Below, in pieces: positions 8,616 to 16,340 of a stretch of DNA of 64,000 nt; the first letter of the stretch is position 1, and the number at the start of each line of letters is the position of its first letter. Below the pieces are notes generated by a model, which made no database searches, had not been told where the DNA came from, and saw only the letters and a program-made list of their open reading frames with translations. This stretch comes from a virus. A program made the position numbers and the translations under genes. The stretch is taken from positions 1 to 64,000 of the IMG/VR virus record IMGVR_UViG_3300025168_000032; one strand, given 5' to 3'.

Positions 8616-9456
8616 AATAATCTATATTTCTGATTACTTTGTGAATGAGGTTCTTGGTGGTGGCGAGTTGAACGACCATGAGCTTTTATCTATTTTGGAA
8701 AACAACGGACATGAAATAGTTAAATTGAAATCTAACACTGTTGATATCAAAACACTCAAGACCAATAAGAGTAATGGCTTTGTTATTTCTAATTTCATTA
8801 ATCTTTCAAAAGAGTGCCGTAATTATCTTTCTAACAATTGCAATTATATAATATACGAACATGATCACAAATACTTAATATCTAGAAATCCCGCTTTATA
8901 CCGGGATTTTGTTGCTCCTCCTGATCAATTAACAAACATTGAATTTTATAAAAAAGCAAAATCTATATTTTGCCAATCAGTGTTCCACAGGAGTATAATA
9001 ACCAAGAACCTTAAGATTAATAATGTTATTAGTGTTTCTGGCAATTTGTGGTCAACACAGTCCTTGAAAATAATGTCATTTTTAAATAAAAAACAAAAGA
9101 AAGGGTGTTATTCGGTTTTGAAATCACCGATACCGCACAAGAACACCAGAGAAACAGCCTTTTATTGCGAAAAGAAGGGTTATGAATATAGTTTGATATA
9201 TTCTTCAAATTATCAAGAGTTTTTGTCTCTGCTTAGTAATAACGACAAATTCATTTTTCTGCCAAAAACACCAGAAACATTATCTAGGGTAGTAGTAGAG
9301 GCAAGAATGATGGGAATAAAGACAATAACAAATAGAAACATAGGTGCCTCATATGAGTCGTGGTTCTCACTAAGTGGGGACGAATTGATAGATGTTATGT
9401 CTAGCAAGAGAACTGAGATACCGAATTTAATAGTGGAAAAATTAAATGAACAATAA
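8602..9456 (+). CDS. Putative glycosyltransferase (GT-B-like)
   Basis: 284 residues from a TTG start at 8602, with AGAGG a few bases upstream. An N-terminal stretch (IYISDYFVNEVLGGGELNDHEL) resembles the acceptor-side loop of GT-B enzymes. A C-terminal KTPETLSRVVVEARMMG resembles the donor-binding helix with its Glu. It is shorter than typical GT4 enzymes (350-420 residues). Calling it a glycosyltransferase rests on this weak pattern and on its place between two clear ones. It could be a diverged or structural member. It overlaps both neighbours by about a dozen bases. Confidence 0.7.
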   Translation: MNKIKIIYISDYFVNEVLGGGELNDHELLSILENNGHEIVKLKSNTVDIKTLKTNKSNGFVISNFINLSKECRNYLSNNCNYIIYEHDHKYLISRNPALYRDFVAPPDQLTNIEFYKKAKSIFCQSVFHRSIITKNLKINNVISVSGNLWSTQSLKIMSFLNKKQKKGCYSVLKSPIPHKNTRETAFYCEKKGYEYSLIYSSNYQEFLSLLSNNDKFIFLPKTPETLSRVVVEARMMGIKTITNRNIGASYESWFSLSGDELIDVMSSKRTEIPNLIVEKLNEQ

Positions 9457-10195
9457 ATTTATTATAGTAACTCCCCTTTACAACGTGGAGAAGTGGGTAA
9501 AATATTGCATCACCAGCGTGATGAAGCAGAAATATGATAATTACGAACACTATGTCATTGATGATATTTCGACAGACCAGACAAATTCAATAATCAAGAA
9601 ATGTTGTGACAAGAGTGATAAACTAAATTTGGTAACAAATACGGAGAAAAAGTATGCTCTTAAAAACATTCATGATACTTTGGAATCACTAGACCTTGAT
9701 GACAACGATATAATTGTTATACTTGACGGTGATGACTGGTTAGCGAGCGACCAAGTACTACAGAAATTAAACAACATCTATAAACAACAAGATTGCTGGA
9801 TGACGTATGGGTCTTATGTTGAATATCCTTCGAATCAGCGTGGTAAATTTTCTAAGAAGATCCCCAATCAGATTATAGACAATTCGTTGTACCGGGAAAG
9901 CGCTTGGATGTCATCTCATTTACGTACTTTTAGATATAAGCTTTGGAAAAAGATAAATAAGCAAGATTTTATAAACCCGAAAACAAACAAATTTATAAAG
10001 GCAGCATGGGATTTGGGATTTGTTTTTCCCATGTTGGAGATGGCTGGAAAGAAAGCATTTTATGTTGAGGATATATTGTATATATACAATAGAGATAATC
10101 CGCTAAACGAAGACAAGGTGGATCACAGTAAGCAGTTAAATGAAGAGTCATATGTCAGAAGCAAGAAGAAGTATCAACTACTGAAGGAGTTATAA
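9446..10195 (+). CDS. Family 2 glycosyltransferase (GT-A fold)
   Basis: 249 residues starting with the typical GT2 opening IVTPLYNVEKWVKYCITSV. It has an early Asp (VIDDISTDQT) and the metal-binding DGDDW at about residues 92-96, which correspond to the DxD region. A later acidic segment (AAWDLGFVFPMLEM) fits the acceptor/catalytic side. It is inverting by family. The length matches short GT2 domains without membrane segments. It overlaps the preceding gene and ends one base into the carbamoyltransferase gene (TAATG). Confidence 0.92.
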   Translation: MNNKFIIVTPLYNVEKWVKYCITSVMKQKYDNYEHYVIDDISTDQTNSIIKKCCDKSDKLNLVTNTEKKYALKNIHDTLESLDLDDNDIIVILDGDDWLASDQVLQKLNNIYKQQDCWMTYGSYVEYPSNQRGKFSKKIPNQIIDNSLYRESAWMSSHLRTFRYKLWKKINKQDFINPKTNKFIKAAWDLGFVFPMLEMAGKKAFYVEDILYIYNRDNPLNEDKVDHSKQLNEESYVRSKKKYQLLKEL

Positions 10196-11793
10196 TGCTT
10201 ATATGTGGATTGTACAATAGCCATGATACATCATTCGCTATTTTGGAAAATGGCAAAACCATATTACACGTTGAGTTGGAAAGATATATTAGACAGAAAC
10301 AACCAATAGGCGATGCCTTTCAGTTGTTGATAAACGATTATCCTGAATTCAAAAAGATAAAATACTTTGTTGAAATACTGGACCCAACACACCAAACACA
10401 AAAAAAGACCCCTTACGCGCACCAGATGATTAAGAATATAGTAGAATCAAATGGCGGTGAGTACTATGTTTGTGGGCACCATCAGTCTCACGCTGCAAAT
10501 GCTTTTTATTCTAGTAACTTTAAAGATGCGTTGATTGTAACAATTGACGGTGGCGGCCGAGATATAATTGAAAACGTCGACAAGATATTAACATCTACTA
10601 CGTGGGTTGGAAAAGGTAACAATATAACAATTATAAAACATGCCGTTGAGTCACAATTTAATATAGGCTCTACGTGGAATATATTTACGACGAATATCTT
10701 TGGTTTATCCGGTGGGTGGCCAAAGGGAGATCAGGCAGGTTCTGTTATGGCAATGGCATGCATGGGAGACCCAAACAAATATTATGATGACGTGGCATCC
10801 TTACGATTTGAAAGATACGCTTATTGGAACAAAGAGAAGATACAAACATTCAACAAGCTGGCGAAAATAGCCAATGGAAGTGAGCAAAACAAATTTGATA
10901 TCGCTGCCGCCTTGCAAAAATACACAGAAGACTTTTTGTTTACACTAATTGGCGGTTTGCTAAAAGAGACAAAACAAAGAAACATATGCCTCAGTGGGGG
11001 TGTCGCTTTAAATTCCGTTATGGTTGGGAAATTGTATTCTGTATTTGAAAAAGAGATTGATAATATCTATGTTTGTCCTGTGCCTTATGACGCTGGGCTA
11101 TGTATCGGAGCAGCGCAATATGTGTGGCATCAAGTCCTAGGGAACGATAGAATAGAACATATCAATAACTCTTCTCCGTATCTAGGAATAGATTACACAA
11201 AACAGCAGATTCTTGATTCTTTGAGCTTATATGACAACGTATCGACATACGAAAAACAAAACCAGACTCACGTTTTAGGTCTCTTGTCAGAATCTAAAAT
11301 AATTTCTTTGTTTTGCGGAAAATCAGAATCAGGTAGAAGGGCTCTGGGGAACAGAAGCATAATAGCTGACCCAAGAAACCCAGAAATGAAAGACACTATA
11401 AATCAAAAAGTTAAACATAGACAATGGTATAGACCATTCGCACCTTCTATTATGCGTGAGCATGTGTCTGAGTGGTTTGAAAGGGACATCGATAGTCCCT
11501 ATATGAGTAAGGTTATTAATTTTAAACCGGAGATGGGTAAGAAGGTGCCCGCTGTAAACCACTTCAATGGATCAGCAAGACTACAAACAGTCACAGAGCA
11601 AGACAATAAGCTTTATTACAATTTGCTGAAAGAGTGGAATGAGATATCTGGTGTTCCAATATTGCTAAATACAAGCTTTAATGATAGGGAGCCGATTGTC
11701 GAAACACCCAACGATGCAATTAAGTGTTTTTTAAATACCGATATAGATCATTTATACTTTTTGGAGTACGAGTTGCTGGTGAGTAAAAAATGA
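10195..11793 (+). CDS. Carbamoyltransferase of the NodU/CmcH/TobZ family
   Basis: 532 residues with the two-domain layout of the family. The N-terminal Kae1-like domain starts with LICGLYNSHDTSFAI and has the metal-binding GHHQSH (His95, His96, His99) and a phosphate-binding DGGG. A CLSGGVALNS segment follows. The C-terminal part has the YrdC-like signature SGRRALGNRSIIADPR and the RPFAPS stretch. Family members make carbamoyl-adenylate from carbamoyl phosphate and ATP and move the carbamoyl group to a sugar or antibiotic hydroxyl. In a cassette of sugar genes the likely target is a hydroxyl of the surface glycan or its nucleotide-sugar precursor. It overlaps the next gene by ATGA. Confidence 0.95.
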   Translation: MLICGLYNSHDTSFAILENGKTILHVELERYIRQKQPIGDAFQLLINDYPEFKKIKYFVEILDPTHQTQKKTPYAHQMIKNIVESNGGEYYVCGHHQSHAANAFYSSNFKDALIVTIDGGGRDIIENVDKILTSTTWVGKGNNITIIKHAVESQFNIGSTWNIFTTNIFGLSGGWPKGDQAGSVMAMACMGDPNKYYDDVASLRFERYAYWNKEKIQTFNKLAKIANGSEQNKFDIAAALQKYTEDFLFTLIGGLLKETKQRNICLSGGVALNSVMVGKLYSVFEKEIDNIYVCPVPYDAGLCIGAAQYVWHQVLGNDRIEHINNSSPYLGIDYTKQQILDSLSLYDNVSTYEKQNQTHVLGLLSESKIISLFCGKSESGRRALGNRSIIADPRNPEMKDTINQKVKHRQWYRPFAPSIMREHVSEWFERDIDSPYMSKVINFKPEMGKKVPAVNHFNGSARLQTVTEQDNKLYYNLLKEWNEISGVPILLNTSFNDREPIVETPNDAIKCFLNTDIDHLYFLEYELLVSKK

Positions 11794-12617
11794 TATCTTG
11801 TGTTTTAAAAGGCGGGCTGGGAAACCAAATGTTCCAAATAGCTGCTGTCGTAAACCTTGCGGTTGAAAATAAAATAGCATTTTGTTTTGACCAGAATACG
11901 TGGCCCCCAATGGGAGGCGCAGGCGGAGAAGCTTTCCAAGCATCCCCTCCAACTAAATACTTAAAGAATGTATTTCGAAAATTACCTTTTAAAGATATTA
12001 AATCTAAAAACTTATTCATGGTCTATAACGAGCCTAGCTTTCATTACACTGAGATTCACCCAAGACAAAACATGCTGTTAAATGGGTACTTCCAATCTGA
12101 ACGTTATTTCGAAAAGAATGCAGAGATTATAAAGAAGGTTTTCTCCCCTCCAAAAAGCATTATCAATGATTTTAACAATAGATTTGTTAAAGAGTTTCCT
12201 GATTGTCAGTTTGTCTCTATACATGTTCGAAGGGGTTCCCACCTGAAAAACCCGCATTATCATGGATCGTGTGACAGTGAATATTTTAATGAGTCCATTA
12301 AGAGGTTTGATCAGACTGTAAAATTCTTAGTTTTTAGTGATGATATGGATTGGTGCCAAGATAACTTTCATGGAGATAATTTCCTGTTCGTAGAAAACCA
12401 GAAAGACTACGAAGACCTCTATTATATGTCGTTGTGCCATCACAACATAATATGCAATAGTACATTTAGTTGGTGGTCAGCATGGCTGAATACGAATGAA
12501 GGCAAAATTATTATAAGTCCAAAGAAGTGGTTTGGGCCCGGCTACTCCGGGCATAATCTGTCAGACATGGTCCCACCCGAGTGGGAAATCATTGATAATG
12601 GTCTGGAAGGGGAGTGA
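11790..12617 (+). CDS. GT11 glycosyltransferase, alpha-1,2-fucosyltransferase type
   Basis: 275 residues matching family GT11 along its length. The opening LKGGLGNQMFQIAAVVNLA is the classic start of the family. A central HVRRGSH is the GDP-binding HxRRxD-type motif, here with Ser-His in place of the usual Asp region. The end has NSTFSWWSAWLN, the family's third motif. GT11 enzymes transfer L-fucose from GDP-fucose in alpha-1,2 linkage. This fits the Gmd and GDP-fucose-synthase-like genes further down the cassette. Colitose-transferring relatives are also known in the family, so the donor could be GDP-colitose. Confidence 0.93.
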   Translation: MISCVLKGGLGNQMFQIAAVVNLAVENKIAFCFDQNTWPPMGGAGGEAFQASPPTKYLKNVFRKLPFKDIKSKNLFMVYNEPSFHYTEIHPRQNMLLNGYFQSERYFEKNAEIIKKVFSPPKSIINDFNNRFVKEFPDCQFVSIHVRRGSHLKNPHYHGSCDSEYFNESIKRFDQTVKFLVFSDDMDWCQDNFHGDNFLFVENQKDYEDLYYMSLCHHNIICNSTFSWWSAWLNTNEGKIIISPKKWFGPGYSGHNLSDMVPPEWEIIDNGLEGE

Positions 12618-12619
12618 AC

Positions 12620-13447
12620 TTGAACGATCACCGCTTTAACAAGTTGGAAAAGAGATATTATGATTTCTATCTAAAGAACAGAAAACAAGCAAGCCAACAA
12701 TTCATGGATAAGATATCTATAAATTCTGGTTTAGTTGGCCACTTGCACCTCCTGAAGGCCAACGGATATGTACAGATACCCCCAGAGTCTTTAAGCATTA
12801 AAGATGACTTGGGTGAAATACGAAGGCAGGTTTGTGATTACTATTCCGAAAACGACACAAGGGTTCTAAAGAACCCTTTTGGGATTAATGGGTTGTATGA
12901 ATTGGTAAAAAAAACACTGGTCCCTATCGCTTGTTGTTATTACAAGTGTGTACCAACAATAAGCTATATAAAGGTAATAAAATCCTATGCTTCAAACGAC
13001 CCAAAAGACACACAGTTTTTTCATAGAGATCCGGGTTCATACAAATTATTAAAAGCGGTTATTTATTTAAACGATGTTGATGCGTTTGGCGGCCCTTTGG
13101 TATATGTACAAAATTCCAACAAAGAAGACCTAAGTGGGATATCGGGCAGAGAAAGAATAAAAGATAAAGAAGTAAAGCAAAAATATAACAAGAAAATAAA
13201 AGAAATAATCGGACCGTTAGGTCAAGTAACTTTCTTTGATGCTAAAGGGGTACACAAGGGGAAGCTGCCAACCCGAAGAGACAGAATTGCAATAATAGTT
13301 AATTTTTCTCTTCACCCTGAATACGGACAGAAAGATAACTATAATAAAATTACTTACAACATAACAGATGGTTATAGTGATTTCGACTTAATGCTTTTAG
13401 ATTCTTGTGTGCCCATATTCGGAGTAAAAGATGAAAATAAAAGTTAA
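12620..13447 (+). CDS. PhyH-like 2-oxoglutarate/Fe(II) dioxygenase
   Basis: About 275 residues from a TTG start at 12620. This is preferred over GTG at 12614 because the Shine-Dalgarno AAGGGGAG ends at 12614 and leaves a five-base gap. The facial triad of non-heme iron dioxygenases is visible: His135-Arg-Asp137 (FFHRDPGS) and a distal His212 (KGVHKGKLP), followed by an Arg-rich strand (TRRDRIAIIVNF) that would bind 2-oxoglutarate. Such enzymes hydroxylate small molecules or sugars and lipids. Lying between two fucosyltransferase-type genes, it may modify a sugar or lipid in the glycan. The substrate is unknown. Confidence 0.85.
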   Translation: MNDHRFNKLEKRYYDFYLKNRKQASQQFMDKISINSGLVGHLHLLKANGYVQIPPESLSIKDDLGEIRRQVCDYYSENDTRVLKNPFGINGLYELVKKTLVPIACCYYKCVPTISYIKVIKSYASNDPKDTQFFHRDPGSYKLLKAVIYLNDVDAFGGPLVYVQNSNKEDLSGISGRERIKDKEVKQKYNKKIKEIIGPLGQVTFFDAKGVHKGKLPTRRDRIAIIVNFSLHPEYGQKDNYNKITYNITDGYSDFDLMLLDSCVPIFGVKDENKS

Positions 13448-14276
13448 CTTATTTGATGTTTTGACAAACCATAGCAAACCAGCGTATGGCTTTAGAACAT
13501 TCAGTCCCTTTGTGGAACCAAAGTGTATAGATTATCTTGATGGTGGTCAAGATGTATCGGTATATACAGACAAAAGCTTAAATAGAGAAAATGTACTTAG
13601 AGACCCTGCCAAAGTTAAAGTCGCTTGGCTAGTGGAGTGTAGGGAAGTACACCCCTTTGCTTATGAACAGGTGCTTCGTCTTGAAAATCTGTTTGATTAC
13701 ATATTCACTTTTGACGAAGAATTACTGAACTTGGGTGACAAGTATATAAAAACCCCAATAGCATCAAGTAGGATTATAGATAGGCATTCCAAGATTTACA
13801 AAAAAAGAAAAAACACTTCCATGATAGTTTCTAAGAAATCATGGTGTTCCGGGCACAAATACAGACACGAAATAGTATCAAAGCTAAAGAATACTCACTT
13901 ATTGGATCTTTGGGGAGAAGCCTTTAAACCAATGCCACAAGGAGCCAAAATACTAGCGTTAGCAGAGTATAGATATTCAATAGTGGTAGAGAACTCTAAA
14001 GGTAAAAACTATTTTACTGAAAAACTTATTGATTGCTTTAGGACGGGAACAATACCAATTTATTGGGGATCTAGCGCCATCACCGAACACTTTAATATGG
14101 GCGGTATAATCTGTTTTGATACAATTAAAGATTTAGACGATTTAATCCCGTCTTTAACGGAAGATAGATATGGCACAATGATAGAAGCATTAAGAGAAAA
14201 TTACAAGCTAGCCAGTAAGTGGACTTCCATGGATGACACATTTGCAAACAATTTAAAGGAGATTACAAATGGATAG
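13431..14276 (+). CDS. GT10-like fucosyltransferase
   Basis: 281 residues. The C-terminal half carries the GT10 donor-binding signature: YSIVVENSKGKNYFTEKLID, then FRTGTIPIYWGS. This corresponds to the family pattern of FENS, YxTEK and GxVPVxxG. The family transfers fucose (alpha-1,3/1,4) from GDP-fucose, and related enzymes use other GDP-6-deoxysugars. ATG at 13431 has GGAG at 13421-13424. It overlaps the dioxygenase gene by 17 bases and the next gene by 8. Having both GT11 and GT10 beside GDP-6-deoxysugar synthesis genes supports a fucosylated or similar glycan. Confidence 0.85.
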   Translation: MKIKVNLFDVLTNHSKPAYGFRTFSPFVEPKCIDYLDGGQDVSVYTDKSLNRENVLRDPAKVKVAWLVECREVHPFAYEQVLRLENLFDYIFTFDEELLNLGDKYIKTPIASSRIIDRHSKIYKKRKNTSMIVSKKSWCSGHKYRHEIVSKLKNTHLLDLWGEAFKPMPQGAKILALAEYRYSIVVENSKGKNYFTEKLIDCFRTGTIPIYWGSSAITEHFNMGGIICFDTIKDLDDLIPSLTEDRYGTMIEALRENYKLASKWTSMDDTFANNLKEITNG

Positions 14277-14685
14277 AAAATATTTACCAACACTTTCAGA
14301 GTTGATCGACAGGCTTTCAATAGCTCAATTGAAAGAGGTCTTTATAACAAAACACAAAGAGGAGTATGCTCAAGAAATTTCTGATATTTTACATGATATA
14401 GACTTGACACTAAAGGAAAAAGATGTTATATTAGATAGTAATAGTGTAAGGGCAATTGTTGTCTTGTCTCAAATGAATTTACATATTTGGCATAACGAGT
14501 CAAATTATAGAAAAGGCATAAAAGACGGAAACAACCTTGAACTTACACACGGTCTCAATGGAATTAGAAACACTGCTAAAAACAAAATACAAGAGTTAGC
14601 GGGCGGCAGAAAAGATTATAAGATTGATTGTTTGGCGGCAGAGTTTAAAGATTGGGAGATAAGCTGGGATAAAGATGAAGATTGA
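14269..14685 (+). CDS. Hypothetical helical protein in glycan cassette
   Basis: 138 residues, mostly alpha-helical, with a strong AAGGAG before its ATG. The opening LPTLSELIDRLSIAQLKEVF and the stretch IWHNESNYRKGIKDGNN are distinctive and look like a conserved family, but I cannot name a function. It has no catalytic pattern that I can recognise, no signal and no membrane segment. It sits between a GT10-like gene and a cupin epimerase, overlapping both. It may be an accessory to sugar synthesis or transfer. A sigma70-like site lies inside the gene at 14404-14432. Confidence 0.75.
   Translation: MDRKYLPTLSELIDRLSIAQLKEVFITKHKEEYAQEISDILHDIDLTLKEKDVILDSNSVRAIVVLSQMNLHIWHNESNYRKGIKDGNNLELTHGLNGIRNTAKNKIQELAGGRKDYKIDCLAAEFKDWEISWDKDED
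14404..14432 (+). promoter_or_regulatory. Possible internal sigma70 promoter with extended -10
   Basis: TTGACA at 14404-14409, 17-base spacer ending in TGT, TATATT at 14427-14432. The architecture is identical to the intergenic promoter at 4182. It lies inside the coding region at 14269-14685, about 240 bases before the cupin gene at 14675, and could raise expression of the nucleotide-sugar genes downstream. Confidence 0.55.
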
Positions 14686-15160
14686 CAATATCGATGGTGT
14701 TAAAATAGTTGAGCCTGATTATTTTACTGATTATAGAGGCGACCTGTGGACCTTGTGGAAAAGTGGTGATCACGGTTTGAGCTTCAATCATGATAAGGTA
14801 TCTACCTCTAGAAGGAACGTGCTACGGGGAATCCATGGGGATTCCAAATCGTGGAAGCTGGTCACTTGCTTGTATGGTGACCTTTATTTCGTCTTAGTCG
14901 ACAACCGAGAAGATTCGCCTACGTATATGAAATACCAGTCCATGATTTTGGACTCGAAAAAGAGAAAGCAGGTGCTAATCCCTCCAAGCGTGGGAAACGG
15001 TTTTGTAGTGTTGAGCCACAATTCCGTCTTTCATTATAAGTGGGCATATCCGGGAACCTATCCCGATGTAGATCAGCAGTTTACAATAAAATGGGATGAC
15101 CCTCGTTGTAACATTAACTGGCCAATTAGCAACCCGATATTACAACTAAGGGATAAATAA
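14675..15160 (+). CDS. RmlC-like cupin (dTDP-4-dehydrorhamnose 3,5-epimerase family)
   Basis: 161 residues with the RmlC layout: DYRGDLW near the start, LRGIHGD carrying the catalytic-type His, a VLVDNRxxSPTY strand, then LIPPSVGNGFVVLS and a WDDPRCNINWPI ending. Canonical RmlC epimerises C3 and C5 of dTDP-4-keto-6-deoxyglucose. This one is about 20 residues shorter than typical RmlC (about 180). Since no RmlA, RmlB or RmlD is seen here, it may act on a GDP- or other 4-ketosugar. It overlaps the gene before it and ends in TAATG with the TPP-enzyme gene. Confidence 0.85.
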   Translation: MKIDNIDGVKIVEPDYFTDYRGDLWTLWKSGDHGLSFNHDKVSTSRRNVLRGIHGDSKSWKLVTCLYGDLYFVLVDNREDSPTYMKYQSMILDSKKRKQVLIPPSVGNGFVVLSHNSVFHYKWAYPGTYPDVDQQFTIKWDDPRCNINWPISNPILQLRDK

Positions 15161-15792
15161 TGATTTTGCAAATACCAAAACATTTAGAGAAAGTTAGAGA
15201 GGTTACGATAACAGAGCAGGAATTGATTAATTTTGAATCAAAAGTTCGTGATACTTATGAAGCTGGTAAGATAAGAGGGCCAATTCATTTAGCTGGAAAT
15301 AACGAAAAGCAATTATTGGAAATTTTTCAATACATAAACAAGGACGATTGGGTCTTTGTTCCGTGGAGAAACCATTATCACGCCTTGTTGCATGGTGTTG
15401 ATCCTGAGAAGCTTTTTGATTGGATTTTGGAAGGAAGGAGTATGGGAACAAACAACACCAATCCTAACTTTTATTCATCGTCTATAGTGGGTGGTATAAT
15501 TCCTATTTCTGTTGGCACAGCCATGGGGTTGAAACTGAAGAATTCTCCAAATCGTGTATGGTGCTTTGTAGGTGACATGACGATGGAAACTGGTGGGTTT
15601 CATGAAGCATATAAATACGTTAAGAACTTTGATCTACCACTACAGTGGGTAATCGAGGATAACGATATGAGTGTCCATACCCCGACTGAAATGGCTTGGG
15701 GAAAAAAACAAGAAACACCAGACGGAGTTGTATATTACAAATACGAGATGGGATATCCCCATCACGGAACAGGAAAGTGGGTGAATTTTTAA
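15160..15792 (+). CDS. TPP-dependent enzyme, alpha/N-terminal subunit (transketolase or E1-alpha-like)
   Basis: 210 residues with the TPP-binding motif of the transketolase/dehydrogenase superfamily: GDMTMETGGFHEAYKYV followed by VIEDNDMS. This is the GD-x(25-30)-N pattern that binds the Mg-diphosphate. Earlier, a HYHALLHG segment and SIVGGIIPISVGTAMGL match the E1-alpha/transketolase N-half. The subunit is short: transketolase N-halves are typically around 270 residues and E1-alpha about 330. With the next gene it should form a two-subunit enzyme. In a glycan cassette such pairs may attach a two-carbon branch to a ketosugar or move ketol units. The exact reaction is unknown. Confidence 0.88.
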   Translation: MILQIPKHLEKVREVTITEQELINFESKVRDTYEAGKIRGPIHLAGNNEKQLLEIFQYINKDDWVFVPWRNHYHALLHGVDPEKLFDWILEGRSMGTNNTNPNFYSSSIVGGIIPISVGTAMGLKLKNSPNRVWCFVGDMTMETGGFHEAYKYVKNFDLPLQWVIEDNDMSVHTPTEMAWGKKQETPDGVVYYKYEMGYPHHGTGKWVNF

Positions 15793-15794
15793 TC

Positions 15795-16340
15795 ATGAAA
15801 GAAAAGAGATATAAAAAAGAAATAATAAGAGCAATGAACTGGTTAGCAGAGAAAGACAACACGATCTTTTTAGGCCAAGCCTGCAAAGTAAGCGGTCATG
15901 CCATTTCAAGCACAATTCAAGAAGTACCTATTGAAAAAAGGATCGAATTGCCGGTGTTTGAGGAAACCCAAATGGGAATCTCCACAGGTGTTGCATTAGA
16001 AGGTTTTGTTCCTATAACGATGTATCCAAGGTTTGACTTTTTTATTTTAGCATGCAATCAGCTTGTTAACCATCTAGATAAGATGAACGATATGTCCAAG
16101 GGAGAGATGCTACCTCGTGTAATCATACGAGTATCAGTTGGGTCGAAGAGTCCAATAGATGCAGGCCCCCAACATACTCAGAACCACACCGAGGCTTTGA
16201 GAAAGATGTTGACAGATGTTCATGTAGTGGAATTAACAGAAGCTGACCAAGTGTTTCCAGCTTTCGTAGAGGCTTATGAGAGAAAAGATTCTAAGTCAAC
16301 TTTGATTGTAGAGCATGGAGAGTATTATGGGACAAAATAA
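15795..16340 (+). CDS. TPP-dependent enzyme, beta subunit (transketolase pyrimidine-binding domain)
   Basis: 181 residues from ATG 15795, two bases after the stop of its partner. It shows the pyrimidine-binding half of TPP enzymes: LPVFEETQMGISTGVALEG contains the Glu that activates the aminopyrimidine ring, followed by a conserved MYPRFDFF and a GPQHTQNHTEA region that resembles the E1-beta active-site His segment. The C-terminal transketolase domain normally found after the Pyr domain is absent, making it a minimal beta subunit. The open frame upstream of 15795 overlaps the previous gene and is not needed. It overlaps the ColD-like gene by 14 bases. Confidence 0.87.
   Translation: MKEKRYKKEIIRAMNWLAEKDNTIFLGQACKVSGHAISSTIQEVPIEKRIELPVFEETQMGISTGVALEGFVPITMYPRFDFFILACNQLVNHLDKMNDMSKGEMLPRVIIRVSVGSKSPIDAGPQHTQNHTEALRKMLTDVHVVELTEADQVFPAFVEAYERKDSKSTLIVEHGEYYGTK

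Noticed and set aside
8886-8909. Hairpin AAATCCCG/CGGGATTT with 8-base loop and a short T-run
   Set aside because: It lies in the middle of an intact coding region (8602-9456), and stopping transcription there would cut the operon. The T-run is short. Coding coincidence is more likely.
14682-14706. TTGACA followed by TAAAAT
   Set aside because: The spacer is only 13 bases and the site overlaps the start of a coding gene. Not a credible sigma70 promoter.
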